From positions 62,001-126,000 of the forward strand of contig DVKC01000030.1 in NCBI GenBank assembly GCA_018716295.1: DNA of 64,000 bases. The letters run 5' to 3'. This DNA comes from Candidatus Avimuribaculum pullicola (GTDB lineage: Bacteria; Bacteroidota; Bacteroidia; Bacteroidales; Muribaculaceae). Shown in pieces: positions 57,598 through 64,000 of the stretch; position 1 is the stretch's first letter; each line of letters opens with the position of its first letter. Under the pieces are notes generated by a model. That model had not been told where the DNA came from. It searched no databases and saw only the letters and a list, made by a program, of their open reading frames with translations. The translations under genes and the position numbers were made by a program.

Positions 57598-58401
57598 TTA
57601 CCAATTTACTACCTTATCGACAATTTTCTGCTGTTCGCTGGCGGTGCGGCGCAGGTAGATGCGAGTGGTTTCTATGCTTTCATGTCCCATAAGGTCGGCC
57701 AATAAAGCAAGGTCGTTGAAACGGTCAAGGAAGTTTTTGGCGAAACGGTGACGGAAAGAATGAGGATAAACGACATCCCGATTTAGTCCATACTTATCGG
57801 CAAAATGTTTAAGTTGCTGGGCTATGCCTCGTGTAGTGATGCGTTGCCCGAAACGGTTAAGAAAAATATAACCACTTGTCATGCTCTTTTTTTTCAACCA
57901 TTGGGTAGCTTCAATTCTCAAATTCTTGGGGATATAAAGGCGGCGTATTTTTCCACCTTTGCTATAAAGATCGAGATAGCCTACCTTTACATGTTCTACC
58001 TTGATATGTAGTAACTCGCTCACACGGGCACCAGTAGCAGCCATAAACCAAACCACAAAATACCAGTCATCGTAGCCATCTGCTTTTAACCGTGCTTTCA
58101 GAAACTTATAGTCAGCATCACTAATCACGTTTTCCAAGAAGTTTTTCTGTTGCACTTTAACGAACTTCACTTTCAGCTTGTCCTGCTTGATAAATTCCAG
58201 ATACTTGTTGATACCCTGCAACCGTAGATTGACGGTCTGCGGCTTAAAGTTCTCGACCAAGTAGCCCTTATAGGCCAACAGGTTTTTCTTGTTTACTTCT
58301 CCATAGTGACAGAGAAAGTAGTTCACCGTCCACACATACGATGTCACGGTATTCTTTGCCAAATTCGTTTTGGCAAGATAATTTTTGAATCTTGTTATCA
58401 T
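57598..58401 (-). CDS. Tyrosine recombinase of the hsdS inversion system
   Basis: A 267-aa XerC/D-type recombinase. N-terminal SAM-like DNA-binding domain (ITRFKNYLAKTNLAKNTVTSY); the catalytic set is visible: Arg in TGARVSELLH, Lys in YSKGGKIRRLYIP, HxxR in HSFRHRFAKN, His in LMGHESIETT and the nucleophile Tyr in RIYLRR. ATG 58401 is preferred to the track's longer start. It sits inside the invertible region between hsdS and silent TRD cassettes, with no transfer or phage genes, so its job is hsdS shuffling rather than element integration. Confidence 0.93.
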   Translation of the reverse strand: MITRFKNYLAKTNLAKNTVTSYVWTVNYFLCHYGEVNKKNLLAYKGYLVENFKPQTVNLRLQGINKYLEFIKQDKLKVKFVKVQQKNFLENVISDADYKFLKARLKADGYDDWYFVVWFMAATGARVSELLHIKVEHVKVGYLDLYSKGGKIRRLYIPKNLRIEATQWLKKKSMTSGYIFLNRFGQRITTRGIAQQLKHFADKYGLNRDVVYPHSFRHRFAKNFLDRFNDLALLADLMGHESIETTRIYLRRTASEQQKIVDKVVNW

Positions 58402-58442
58402 ATCATTTATTTTTATGAATACGACAACAATATAAAACACAA

Positions 58443-58458
58443 CCTAACGGGCATTATC
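58443..58458 (+). other. Recombination site RS2 copy at silent TRD2 cassette
   Basis: CCTAA CGGGCA TTATC. Same 6-bp centre and right arm as RS2 in hsdS, but the left arm has two changes (CCTAA for GATAA). It lies between the recombinase gene and the + strand TRD2 cassette, in the same orientation as the expressed copy. Confidence 0.8.
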
Positions 58459-58463
58459 CACAG

Positions 58464-59015
58464 TTGCCTGAAGGATGGATTAATGTAACCATCAAAGACG
58501 TATGTGAAAACATCAATGGATTATGGAAAGGGAAAAAAGAACCATTTGTAAATGTAGGAGTTATACGCAATACTAATTTTACAAAAGACTTCAAGTTAGA
58601 CTATTCCAATATAGAGTATATTGATGTAGAAGAAAGAGCTTTTGCACAACGTCATTTGTTGAACGGAGATTTGATTGTAGAAAAATCTGGAGGTAGCGAT
58701 AATAATCCCGTAGGAAGAGCTGTTTTATATGAAGGGGGTAATGGCGTATTTTCTTATAGCAATTTTACAATGGTTCTAAGGATAAAATATAAGGAGCTTG
58801 TCTTAAGCAAGTTCTTGTACTATTATATATTGGCAAAATATAAGGCAGGGGTAATGAAATCTATGCAAACCCAAACTACTGGTTTACATAATTTAATCCT
58901 TGACAAATATCTTGCAATACCGTTATATCTTCCACCATACTCAGAACAAGAACGTATCATAAATAAGATTGAAGATATGTTTGAAAAACTTGACGCAATA
59001 ATGGAGAGTCTATAA
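58464..59015 (+). CDS. Silent HsdS TRD2 cassette (no start region)
   Basis: The 183-residue frame is open from the RS2 site (NGHYPQLPEGW...), so it is a TRD2 domain plus C-terminal helix (ERIINKIEDMFEKLDAIMESL) with no TRD1, no conserved N-terminus and no evident start codon. Its TRD sequence (VNVGVIRNTNFTKDFKLDYSN) is unlike both other TRD2s. It would be used only after inversion brings it behind an hsdS 5' part. The 3' end overlaps the opposing cassette by 6 bp. Confidence 0.9.
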   Translation: MPEGWINVTIKDVCENINGLWKGKKEPFVNVGVIRNTNFTKDFKLDYSNIEYIDVEERAFAQRHLLNGDLIVEKSGGSDNNPVGRAVLYEGGNGVFSYSNFTMVLRIKYKELVLSKFLYYYILAKYKAGVMKSMQTQTTGLHNLILDKYLAIPLYLPPYSEQERIINKIEDMFEKLDAIMESL

Positions 59016-59030
59016 ATTCTCCATTATTGC
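58995..59030. terminator. Stem-loop formed by tail-to-tail hsdS cassette ends
   Basis: GCAATAATGGAGA and TCTCCATTATTGC (13 bp, perfect) arise because both cassettes end in the same codons (DAIME-S/N-L). It may also stop transcription. Confidence 0.65.
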
Positions 59031-60203
59031 ATCTAATCTACTCAGTGCTAAATTTATGGCAGCAACAATCCTTACTTGTTCGTTATAAGGCGGCACAGGT
59101 ACTTCTATTGCTTTAAATAGTTTTTTGTTCAAATGAGGTATTGCCGAACCTACTTTATTTTCACGCAAAGCCTTGCGATGCAAGTTTATAACGTGCAAGA
59201 GGTAGTCGGTAAACATATTTTCATTGATGTTTAGTTGCTTGAATGTGCTACCTTGATAACCTTCAATCGGTGTTCTGAACACTTCACCGGAGTTTTCTCC
59301 ATCAACCAAAATCATCAGACTATTGGCTGCTACATATTTGCCACTTTTTAAAATCTTAAATTCACGCTCTCCTCTTAGATATTTCACGTCAAGGTTAGGC
59401 ATTTCTTTACCGTCAACTTTCTCTCCATCCGCCAAAGAACATAGCATCTGCATGGGAACTATTACCCATCCATCAGGTAACTGCGGATAATGCCCGTTAT
59501 CAGTTGTTATCTCGGTTTTCGGGTTGATGCGTTTGAGCAGTTCCGATGCTGGCTCGTCGTTCGGGTCTTGCGGCACGAGCTTGCCGTGAATGGCCAGGTC
59601 GAGGATTTTGCTTTTGGCTTGCTTGATGATGGTTTGCAAATCGGCTTTGCCTTGCTCAATTTTATCAATCCAAGCGAACCAATGTTCTATTTCTGTGACG
59701 ATACGCTGCTGCTCCGCGAATGGAGGAATAGGAATATTAAGCGTTCTTAAATCGGTTTTATTAAACTTTCCTTGAGCCGTAGAACTGGAAATTATGCGTA
59801 ACCGCTCTTGACCAAATGGAGATAAGAATAAATATTGTAGCCATTTCTTATGTGTATCTTTATAGCACCTAATCATTATTGAATTTGGTGCTAAAGTCAT
59901 TCTTTCTCGTAAATAGGGTACAATAAAGACCTTTCCGATAGATGCTCCAATGTTTGGCAATATAAGCTCCCCTCCAAAGAGGTTTGAATTAGATAAAAAT
60001 TCATAACCATGTTGGTCTGTATATGCTAAATCTTTTGTGAAATTATTTTGAAAATCTTTGGTACGAACCAATATTGCATATTCTGGTTCATCATAATACC
60101 TCACATTTTCCCTCAATGATGCAAAGCTCCCACTTGCTACAAAATCAGTTGTTTCTTTTATGAAATCTTCTAACTTACACCACGCCCAGCCATTCGGCAG
60201 CAA
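59010..60203 (-). CDS. Silent second hsdS: alternative TRD1 + conserved helix + alternative TRD2
   Basis: A 397-residue frame on the minus strand beginning LPNGWAWCKLEDF right after an RS1 site, with central PPFAEQQRIVTEIEHWF and KILDLAIHGKLVPQDPNDE, then DNGHYPQLPDGW at RS2 and a third TRD2. It lacks the first ~60 residues of HsdS, and a stop codon lies just upstream in frame, so it is not expressed as a normal protein. It acts as donor of one TRD1 and one TRD2. The central ~250 bp is closely similar to hsdS in inverted orientation. Confidence 0.92.
   Translation of the reverse strand: MLPNGWAWCKLEDFIKETTDFVASGSFASLRENVRYYDEPEYAILVRTKDFQNNFTKDLAYTDQHGYEFLSNSNLFGGELILPNIGASIGKVFIVPYLRERMTLAPNSIMIRCYKDTHKKWLQYLFLSPFGQERLRIISSSTAQGKFNKTDLRTLNIPIPPFAEQQRIVTEIEHWFAWIDKIEQGKADLQTIIKQAKSKILDLAIHGKLVPQDPNDEPASELLKRINPKTEITTDNGHYPQLPDGWVIVPMQMLCSLADGEKVDGKEMPNLDVKYLRGEREFKILKSGKYVAANSLMILVDGENSGEVFRTPIEGYQGSTFKQLNINENMFTDYLLHVINLHRKALRENKVGSAIPHLNKKLFKAIEVPVPPYNEQVRIVAAINLALSRLDAIMENL
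59486..59501 (-). other. Recombination site RS2 copy in silent hsdS (inverted)
   Basis: On the minus strand GATAA CGGGCA TTATC, identical to the site in expressed hsdS and in opposite orientation. The 18-bp identity is TGATAACGGGCATTATCC. Confidence 0.85.
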
Positions 60204-60208
60204 ATAGG

Positions 60209-60224
60209 GATAATGGGGCGTATG
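60209..60224 (-). other. Recombination site RS1 copy at silent hsdS (inverted)
   Basis: On the minus strand CATAC GCCCCA TTATC, sharing the 6-bp centre and right arm with RS1 in hsdS; one difference in the left arm. It marks the outer end of the invertible region (~3.9 kb between the RS1 copies). Confidence 0.8.
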
Positions 60225-60499
60225 TATTGATCCACTTTGAATGCTGCTATCTTATTTGTAATTAACCCATAGAAATATAGCTAAATAGCAGAACGTCAAA
60301 GTCATTTCTGAGTTTTGAGCCAACGATTAGAAAGCTATGTGTCATCATTCTTTTCAAGTGTATTGACAATACGTTTCTTGTGTTCCATGAAATGTCATGA
60401 TGGGCATTGTGTTGTAGCCATTGGATTGTTATATAAAAATGGGGTGCAACTCATTGAGTTGCACCCCACTTTCATGTGGTTATCGTTGGTTGTCGATAT
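60225..60499. other. Intergenic region between hsdS cassettes and dnaK
   Basis: About 275 bp without an ORF I trust. It holds the short odd palindrome GTATTGACAATAC and the dnaK terminator. No attachment-site duplication or element end is visible, so the exact right edge of the restriction island cannot be fixed. Confidence 0.4.
60441..60467 (-). terminator. Rho-independent terminator after dnaK
   Basis: GGGGTGCAACTCA and TGAGTTGCACCCC are perfectly complementary with a single base between them, so the apical pairs must open to form a loop. On the minus strand the stem is followed by ATTTTTATAT. Confidence 0.88.
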
Positions 60500-62413
60500 T
60501 TACTTCACTTCCTCGAAGGGAACGTCGGTTACGTCGCCGTTGTTGCCGCCTTGTTGGTTACCGCCTTGTTGGCCTGCACCTGGTTGAGGGCCGGCTTGTG
60601 ATTGTTGTTGACCGGCAGCGTTGTACATGTCTTGCGAAGCTGCGTGGAACACGGTTTCGAGTTCTTTCATTGCAGCGTCGATAGCAGCCACGTCTTGGCG
60701 TTGGTGAGCTTCTTTCAGCTTGGCAAGGGCAGCTTCAATCTGCGACTTCTTGTCGGCTGGCAGCTTGTCGCCGAGGTCTTTGAGGCTCTTTTCGGTTTGG
60801 AAAATCATCGAGTCGGCTTGGTTAATCTTGTCGATGCGTTCCTTTTCGCGGGCATCAGCTGCGGCGTTGGCTGCGGCTTCGTCTTTCATACGCTTGATTT
60901 CCTCATCGCTCAAGCCGCTTGATGCTTCGATTCGTATGCTTTGTTCCTTGCCAGTGGCTTTATCTTTGGCCGAAACGTTCAAGATACCGTTTGCGTCGAT
61001 TTCAAAAGTAACTTCGATTTGTGGCACACCACGGGGTGCAGGAGCAATGCCGTCGAGGTGGAAGCGTCCCAGTGTCTTGTCGTCTTTAGCCATTGGGCGT
61101 TCGCCTTGCAACACGTGGATTTCAACCGAAGACTGGTTGTCGGCTGCGGTCGAGAATACTTCGCTCTTGCGGGTTGGGATAGTGGTGTTGGCATCAATCA
61201 ACTTGGTCATTACGCCTCCGAGTGTTTCGATACCTACCGACAAAGGAACTACGTCGAGCAACAGCACGTCTTTCACATCACCGCTAAGCACGCCACCTTG
61301 TATTGCTGCACCCACTGCTACTACTTCGTCGGGGTTAACACCCTTTGAAGGAGCTTTGCCGAAGAACTTTTCTACAATTTGTTGAACGGCTGGGATACGA
61401 GTAGAACCACCTACAAGGATAACCTCATCAATCTGTGAAGCTGTCAGGCCAGCATCGCGCAGAGCTTGTTCGCAAGGTTTGATAGTGGCTTGTATCAAGC
61501 TGTCGCACAATTGTTCAAATTTTGCGCGAGTCAATGTCTTGACAAGGTGCTTTGGAATACCATTGACTGGCATTATGTAAGGCAAGTTGATTTCGGTCGA
61601 AGTCGAGCTTGACAATTCGATTTTGGCTTTTTCGGCAGCCTCTTTAAGGCGTTGCAATGCCATTGCATCTTTGCGCAGGTCAACACCTTCTTCGCTTTGG
61701 AATTCGTCGGCGAGCCAGTCGATGATGCGGTGGTCGAAGTCATCGCCGCCAAGGTGTGTATCACCATTGGTCGATTTTACTTCAAATACGCCGTCGCCCA
61801 ATTCAAGGATAGAGATATCGAATGTACCACCACCGAGGTCGAACACGGCGATGCGCTTGTCGCTTGTCGATTTGTCGAGGCCGTAGGCAAGTGCGGCAGC
61901 TGTAGGTTCGTTCACGATACGCATTACTTTCAGACCGGCAATTTCACCAGCTTCCTTGGTGGCTTGGCGTTGAGAGTCGTTGAAGTATGCAGGAACGGTG
62001 ATAACAGCTTCGCTGACAGTTTGTCCGAGGTAATCTTCGGCTGTTTTCTTCATTTTTTGGAGAATCATTGCCGAGATTTCTTGTGGAGTGTAGTCGCGGT
62101 TGTCGATTCTCACTTTCGGCAGCCCGTTTTCCGAGCGAACCACCTGATAGGGTACGCGAGAAATCTCGTTTTGCACGTTTTCATAGTTTTCGCCCATGAA
62201 ACGTTTGATAGAGAACACTGTCCTTGTAGGGTTTGTGATAGCTTGACGTTTTGCTGGTTCGCCCACTTTGCGTTCGCCACCATCTACAAAAGCTACAATT
62301 GAAGGAGTGGTATTGCGACCTTCGCTGTTAGGAATAACAACTGGGTCTTTACCCTCAAGTACTGCAACGCATGAGTTGGTAGTACCTAAATCTATTCCAA
62401 TAATCTTTCCCAT
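60500..62413 (-). CDS. dnaK: Molecular chaperone DnaK (Hsp70)
   Basis: A 637-aa ATP-dependent chaperone. Nucleotide-binding domain: [31 protein letters not shown] and [17 protein letters not shown]; substrate-binding domain: [20 protein letters not shown]; then a helical lid and a Gly/Gln-rich tail ending [10 protein letters not shown], close to the canonical EEVK-type ending for cochaperone contact. It stands alone; dnaJ/grpE are not adjacent. No consensus promoter is obvious in the 366 bp upstream; TAACATTTGC (near 62509-62518) is one base off in spacing. Confidence 0.98.
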   Translation of the reverse strand: MGKIIGIDLGTTNSCVAVLEGKDPVVIPNSEGRNTTPSIVAFVDGGERKVGEPAKRQAITNPTRTVFSIKRFMGENYENVQNEISRVPYQVVRSENGLPKVRIDNRDYTPQEISAMILQKMKKTAEDYLGQTVSEAVITVPAYFNDSQRQATKEAGEIAGLKVMRIVNEPTAAALAYGLDKSTSDKRIAVFDLGGGTFDISILELGDGVFEVKSTNGDTHLGGDDFDHRIIDWLADEFQSEEGVDLRKDAMALQRLKEAAEKAKIELSSSTSTEINLPYIMPVNGIPKHLVKTLTRAKFEQLCDSLIQATIKPCEQALRDAGLTASQIDEVILVGGSTRIPAVQQIVEKFFGKAPSKGVNPDEVVAVGAAIQGGVLSGDVKDVLLLDVVPLSVGIETLGGVMTKLIDANTTIPTRKSEVFSTAADNQSSVEIHVLQGERPMAKDDKTLGRFHLDGIAPAPRGVPQIEVTFEIDANGILNVSAKDKATGKEQSIRIEASSGLSDEEIKRMKDEAAANAAADAREKERIDKINQADSMIFQTEKSLKDLGDKLPADKKSQIEAALAKLKEAHQRQDVAAIDAAMKELETVFHAASQDMYNAAGQQQSQAGPQPGAGQQGGNQQGGNNGDVTDVPFEEVK

Positions 62414-62709
62414 AATTTCTATGTTTTTTATTTGTTATTAATCAATATCAATTGGCCAACTTTTAAGCCTCTGTAGCGTGTTACAGAGCGTAGCCGCATA
62501 GTAACGTTGCAAATGTTATGCCAAAAACGCAAAAGTGCCGTAAAAAGGCATGTCGGAATGCTTTTTGTGTGTCGTTAATACTGCCATAACGTCAGTATAT
62601 GGTGGCTGAGAAATGGGTAAGGTTGGCATATAAGTGGTTTGTTTTGCGCTTTTTCGCGGTGTTTAGTGTCCTATTTTGCGGTGTTTAAAATTTTTTTGAT
62701 ATTTAATTA
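62414..62709. other. Intergenic region upstream of dnaK
   Basis: AT-rich, no ORF. It contains small inverted repeats (CTGTA-N6-TACAG) and the imperfect -7-like TAACATTTGC facing dnaK. Heat-shock control elements could not be recognised. Confidence 0.35.
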
Positions 62710-62762
62710 TTGTATAATTAATGGGTATGCTGTATTTTTGTATGCTGAATAGCATAGTTTTG
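62710..62762 (+). promoter_or_regulatory. Promoter and candidate operator of the Crp/Fnr-family gene
   Basis: TTG (62710-62712), 20 bp, TATTTTTG (62733-62740); a second possible -7, TAGTTTTG, lies at 62755-62762. TATGCTG occurs twice (62726, 62741), and with AGCATA (62751-62756) forms TATGCT-GAAT-AGCATA, a plausible regulator-binding palindrome overlapping the promoter. Confidence 0.5.
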
Positions 62763-62779
62763 TAGCACCCTAATACGTT

Positions 62780-63481
62780 ATGATTAAAAAAAGCACCCTT
62801 GAGAATATAATAAAGGAAGACTTAGCCGAGATATGGTCGATATTGACTCCGGAAGAAAAACGTCTTGTGGCTGACAATTTTGTCATTCATAATTTCAAGA
62901 AAAACCAGATAATATATGCCGAGAATGATGAGCCTGAGTACTTATGGTGTCTTTTGAAAGGGAAAGTAAAGATGTTCAAAGATGGCATAGGCGGGCGGCA
63001 GCAGATTTTGCGCCTGTACAGGCCTATCCAATACTTCGGATACCGTGCATATTTTGCCAATGAGCCATACGTGTCGAGCACATCGGCTTTTGAACCGTCG
63101 CAATTAGGGGCTATAAGCATGAAGATTGTCACGAATATAATAGACCAGAACCGCAAGTTGGCTTGGTTTTTCATTCATGAGTTGTCGAAGCACTTGGGCG
63201 GGTCGGACACGAAGATGGTGAACTTGACGCAGAAACATATACGTGGCCGCCTTGCCGAGGCGTTGACAATACTTATCGACAATTACGGGTTTGAAGATGA
63301 TGGCGAAACATTGAAGATATACATGGCTCGTGAAGATCTTGCCAATTTGTCGAATATGACCACATCGAACGCAATTCGCACATTGTCGTCGTTCGTGAGC
63401 GAAAAGATTATAACTGTCGATGGTCGCAGAATTAAAATAATGAACGAGGCTGCATTGCGCAAAATCAGCAAATTTGGTTAA
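62780..63481 (+). CDS. Crp/Fnr-family transcriptional regulator
   Basis: A 233-aa protein: cyclic-nucleotide-binding-like beta barrel (about 20-130; FKKNQIIYAENDEPEYLWCLLKGKVKMF), a long dimer helix, and a C-terminal winged helix (MAREDLANLSNMTTSNAIRTLSSF). There is no N-terminal cysteine cluster as in Fnr, and the cAMP-contact residues are not conserved, so the effector is unknown. The DUF4924 gene follows after 25 bp and is likely co-transcribed. Confidence 0.92.
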   Translation: MIKKSTLENIIKEDLAEIWSILTPEEKRLVADNFVIHNFKKNQIIYAENDEPEYLWCLLKGKVKMFKDGIGGRQQILRLYRPIQYFGYRAYFANEPYVSSTSAFEPSQLGAISMKIVTNIIDQNRKLAWFFIHELSKHLGGSDTKMVNLTQKHIRGRLAEALTILIDNYGFEDDGETLKIYMAREDLANLSNMTTSNAIRTLSSFVSEKIITVDGRRIKIMNEAALRKISKFG

Positions 63482-63506
63482 ACGCCGCATTGAGTGGCTC
63501 ATATAT

Positions 63507-64000
63507 ATGCTTATTGCCGAAACGAAACGTAAGGAAAACATGGCCGAATACCTGCTATACATGTGGCAGGTGGAAGACTTGATACGCGCCAATGGCTGTG
63601 ACATTGATGCCATTGAACGCAACTTGATTTCACGCTACGATGTGGACGATGCCAAACGTGGCGAAATACGCGAATGGTATGAAAACTTGGTGAAAATGAT
63701 GGAGCATGAAGGTGTCAAGCAAGGGGGGCACCTGCAAATCACCAAGAATGTAATAATACGCCTCACCGATTTCCATAACGCATTGCTGGCTTCACCCAAA
63801 TTCCCCGAATATAGGGCCGAGTATTACAAGACGTTGCCATATATAGTGGAATTGCGGGCAAAATCGGGCGAAGAGCCATCGGGCGAAATTGAAACGTGCT
63901 TCAATTTGCTATATGGCACGTTGCTACTGCGGCTTCAACACCGCGAGGTGAGTAAAGGCACGGAAGAAGCCGTTGCCCAGGTTTCTCGGTTGTTGGCACG
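63507..64000 (+). CDS. DUF4924 family protein, 3' end outside window
   Basis: An open frame from ATG 63507 to the window end (164 codons), absent from the ORF track because no stop is reached. It reads MLIAETKRKENMAEYLLYMW, VEDLIRANG, GHLQITKNVIIRLTDFHNAL, YYKTLPYIVELRAKSG and CFNLLYGTLLLRL, which I recognise as DUF4924, a helical Bacteroidota-specific family of unknown function. Usual length is a little under 200 aa, so perhaps 15-25 residues are missing. Confidence 0.88.
   Translation, partial: MLIAETKRKENMAEYLLYMWQVEDLIRANGCDIDAIERNLISRYDVDDAKRGEIREWYENLVKMMEHEGVKQGGHLQITKNVIIRLTDFHNALLASPKFPEYRAEYYKTLPYIVELRAKSGEEPSGEIETCFNLLYGTLLLRLQHREVSKGTEEAVAQVSRLLA

Noticed and set aside
57598-58401. 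Recombinase as integrase of a prophage or conjugative element
   Set aside because: No phage, mobilisation or transfer genes nearby, no tRNA target and no flanking direct repeats; the hsdS cassettes and inverted sites explain it better.
60315-60684. Small plus-strand ORFs near the dnaK terminator
   Set aside because: They run through the terminator hairpin and into the antisense of dnaK; no recognisable product.

Overview
The window reads as one contiguous piece of a Bacteroidota chromosome, order Bacteroidales. A Muribaculaceae-like gut lineage is my guess, but only by inference. The support is: pyrophosphate-dependent phosphofructokinase, the LpxC-FabZ fusion, PorV and a type B sorting domain of the type IX secretion system (T9SS), DUF4295 beside rpmG, DUF4924, DUF349, and promoters of the Bacteroidota form TTTG-N19/20-TAnnTTTG. 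Most genes are ordinary chromosomal housekeeping genes. I see no rRNA, tRNA, CRISPR array or insertion sequence.

Layout. 1-11.9 kb (+): pfp (5' cut), a Fur-family regulator, purA, DUF1015, a T9SS cargo protein, a lytic transglycosylase, uvrA and a Pif1-like helicase with TPR repeats. 11.98-17.8 kb (-): rpmB-rpmG-DUF4295, the rex-FAH-like-porV-ispF operon, a FucO-type dehydrogenase and a small HsdR_N-like nuclease-fold protein. holA is on + at 17.9 kb. 18.9-23.0 kb (-): metY, a LysM/periplasmic-binding-fold lipoprotein-like gene and a PorT-like barrel. 23.4-28.3 kb (+): lpxD-lpxC/fabZ-lpxA, then a GNAT-nitrilase fusion. 28.4-36.6 kb (-): a polyprenyl-phosphate sugar transferase with recQ, DUF349, an M16 peptidase, a cyclophilin lipoprotein and a conserved small protein. 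36.8-46.5 kb (+): an Omp85-like barrel and an exopolysaccharide locus (receiver-only regulator, sugar transferase with an N-terminal receiver-like part, half-size TolC, Wzz-like protein with a decayed tyrosine-kinase domain, O-antigen-ligase/polymerase, glycosyltransferase, phosphoribosyltransferase-HAD fusion), with a convergent GT2 gene. 47.6-50.4 kb (+): phoH, purC, menG. 60.5-64 kb: dnaK (-), a Crp/Fnr regulator and the start of a DUF4924 gene.

The stand-out region is 50.4-60.3 kb, an AT-richer island carrying a phase-variable type I restriction-modification system: hsdR-hsdM-DUF1016 nuclease-hsdS, then a tyrosine recombinase on the opposite strand, a silent + strand cassette holding one target-recognition domain, and a silent - strand hsdS lacking its N-terminus. 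Short recombination sites lie exactly at the two target-recognition-domain boundaries of hsdS and are repeated, inverted, in the silent copies. Both site types have arms resembling GATAA...TTATC, but the central 6 bp differ (GCCCCA for TRD1, CGGGCA for TRD2). This would let one recombinase shuffle TRD1 with TRD1 and TRD2 with TRD2 while keeping the reading frame. Two TRD1 and three TRD2 variants are visible, so six HsdS specificities are possible in principle.

Other points of interest are a roughly 75-bp palindromic repeat that carries a complete promoter (three copies), an FAH-family protein that appears to have lost its metal ligands, the odd domain combinations in the exopolysaccharide locus, and three hairpin repeats inside the DUF1016 gene.
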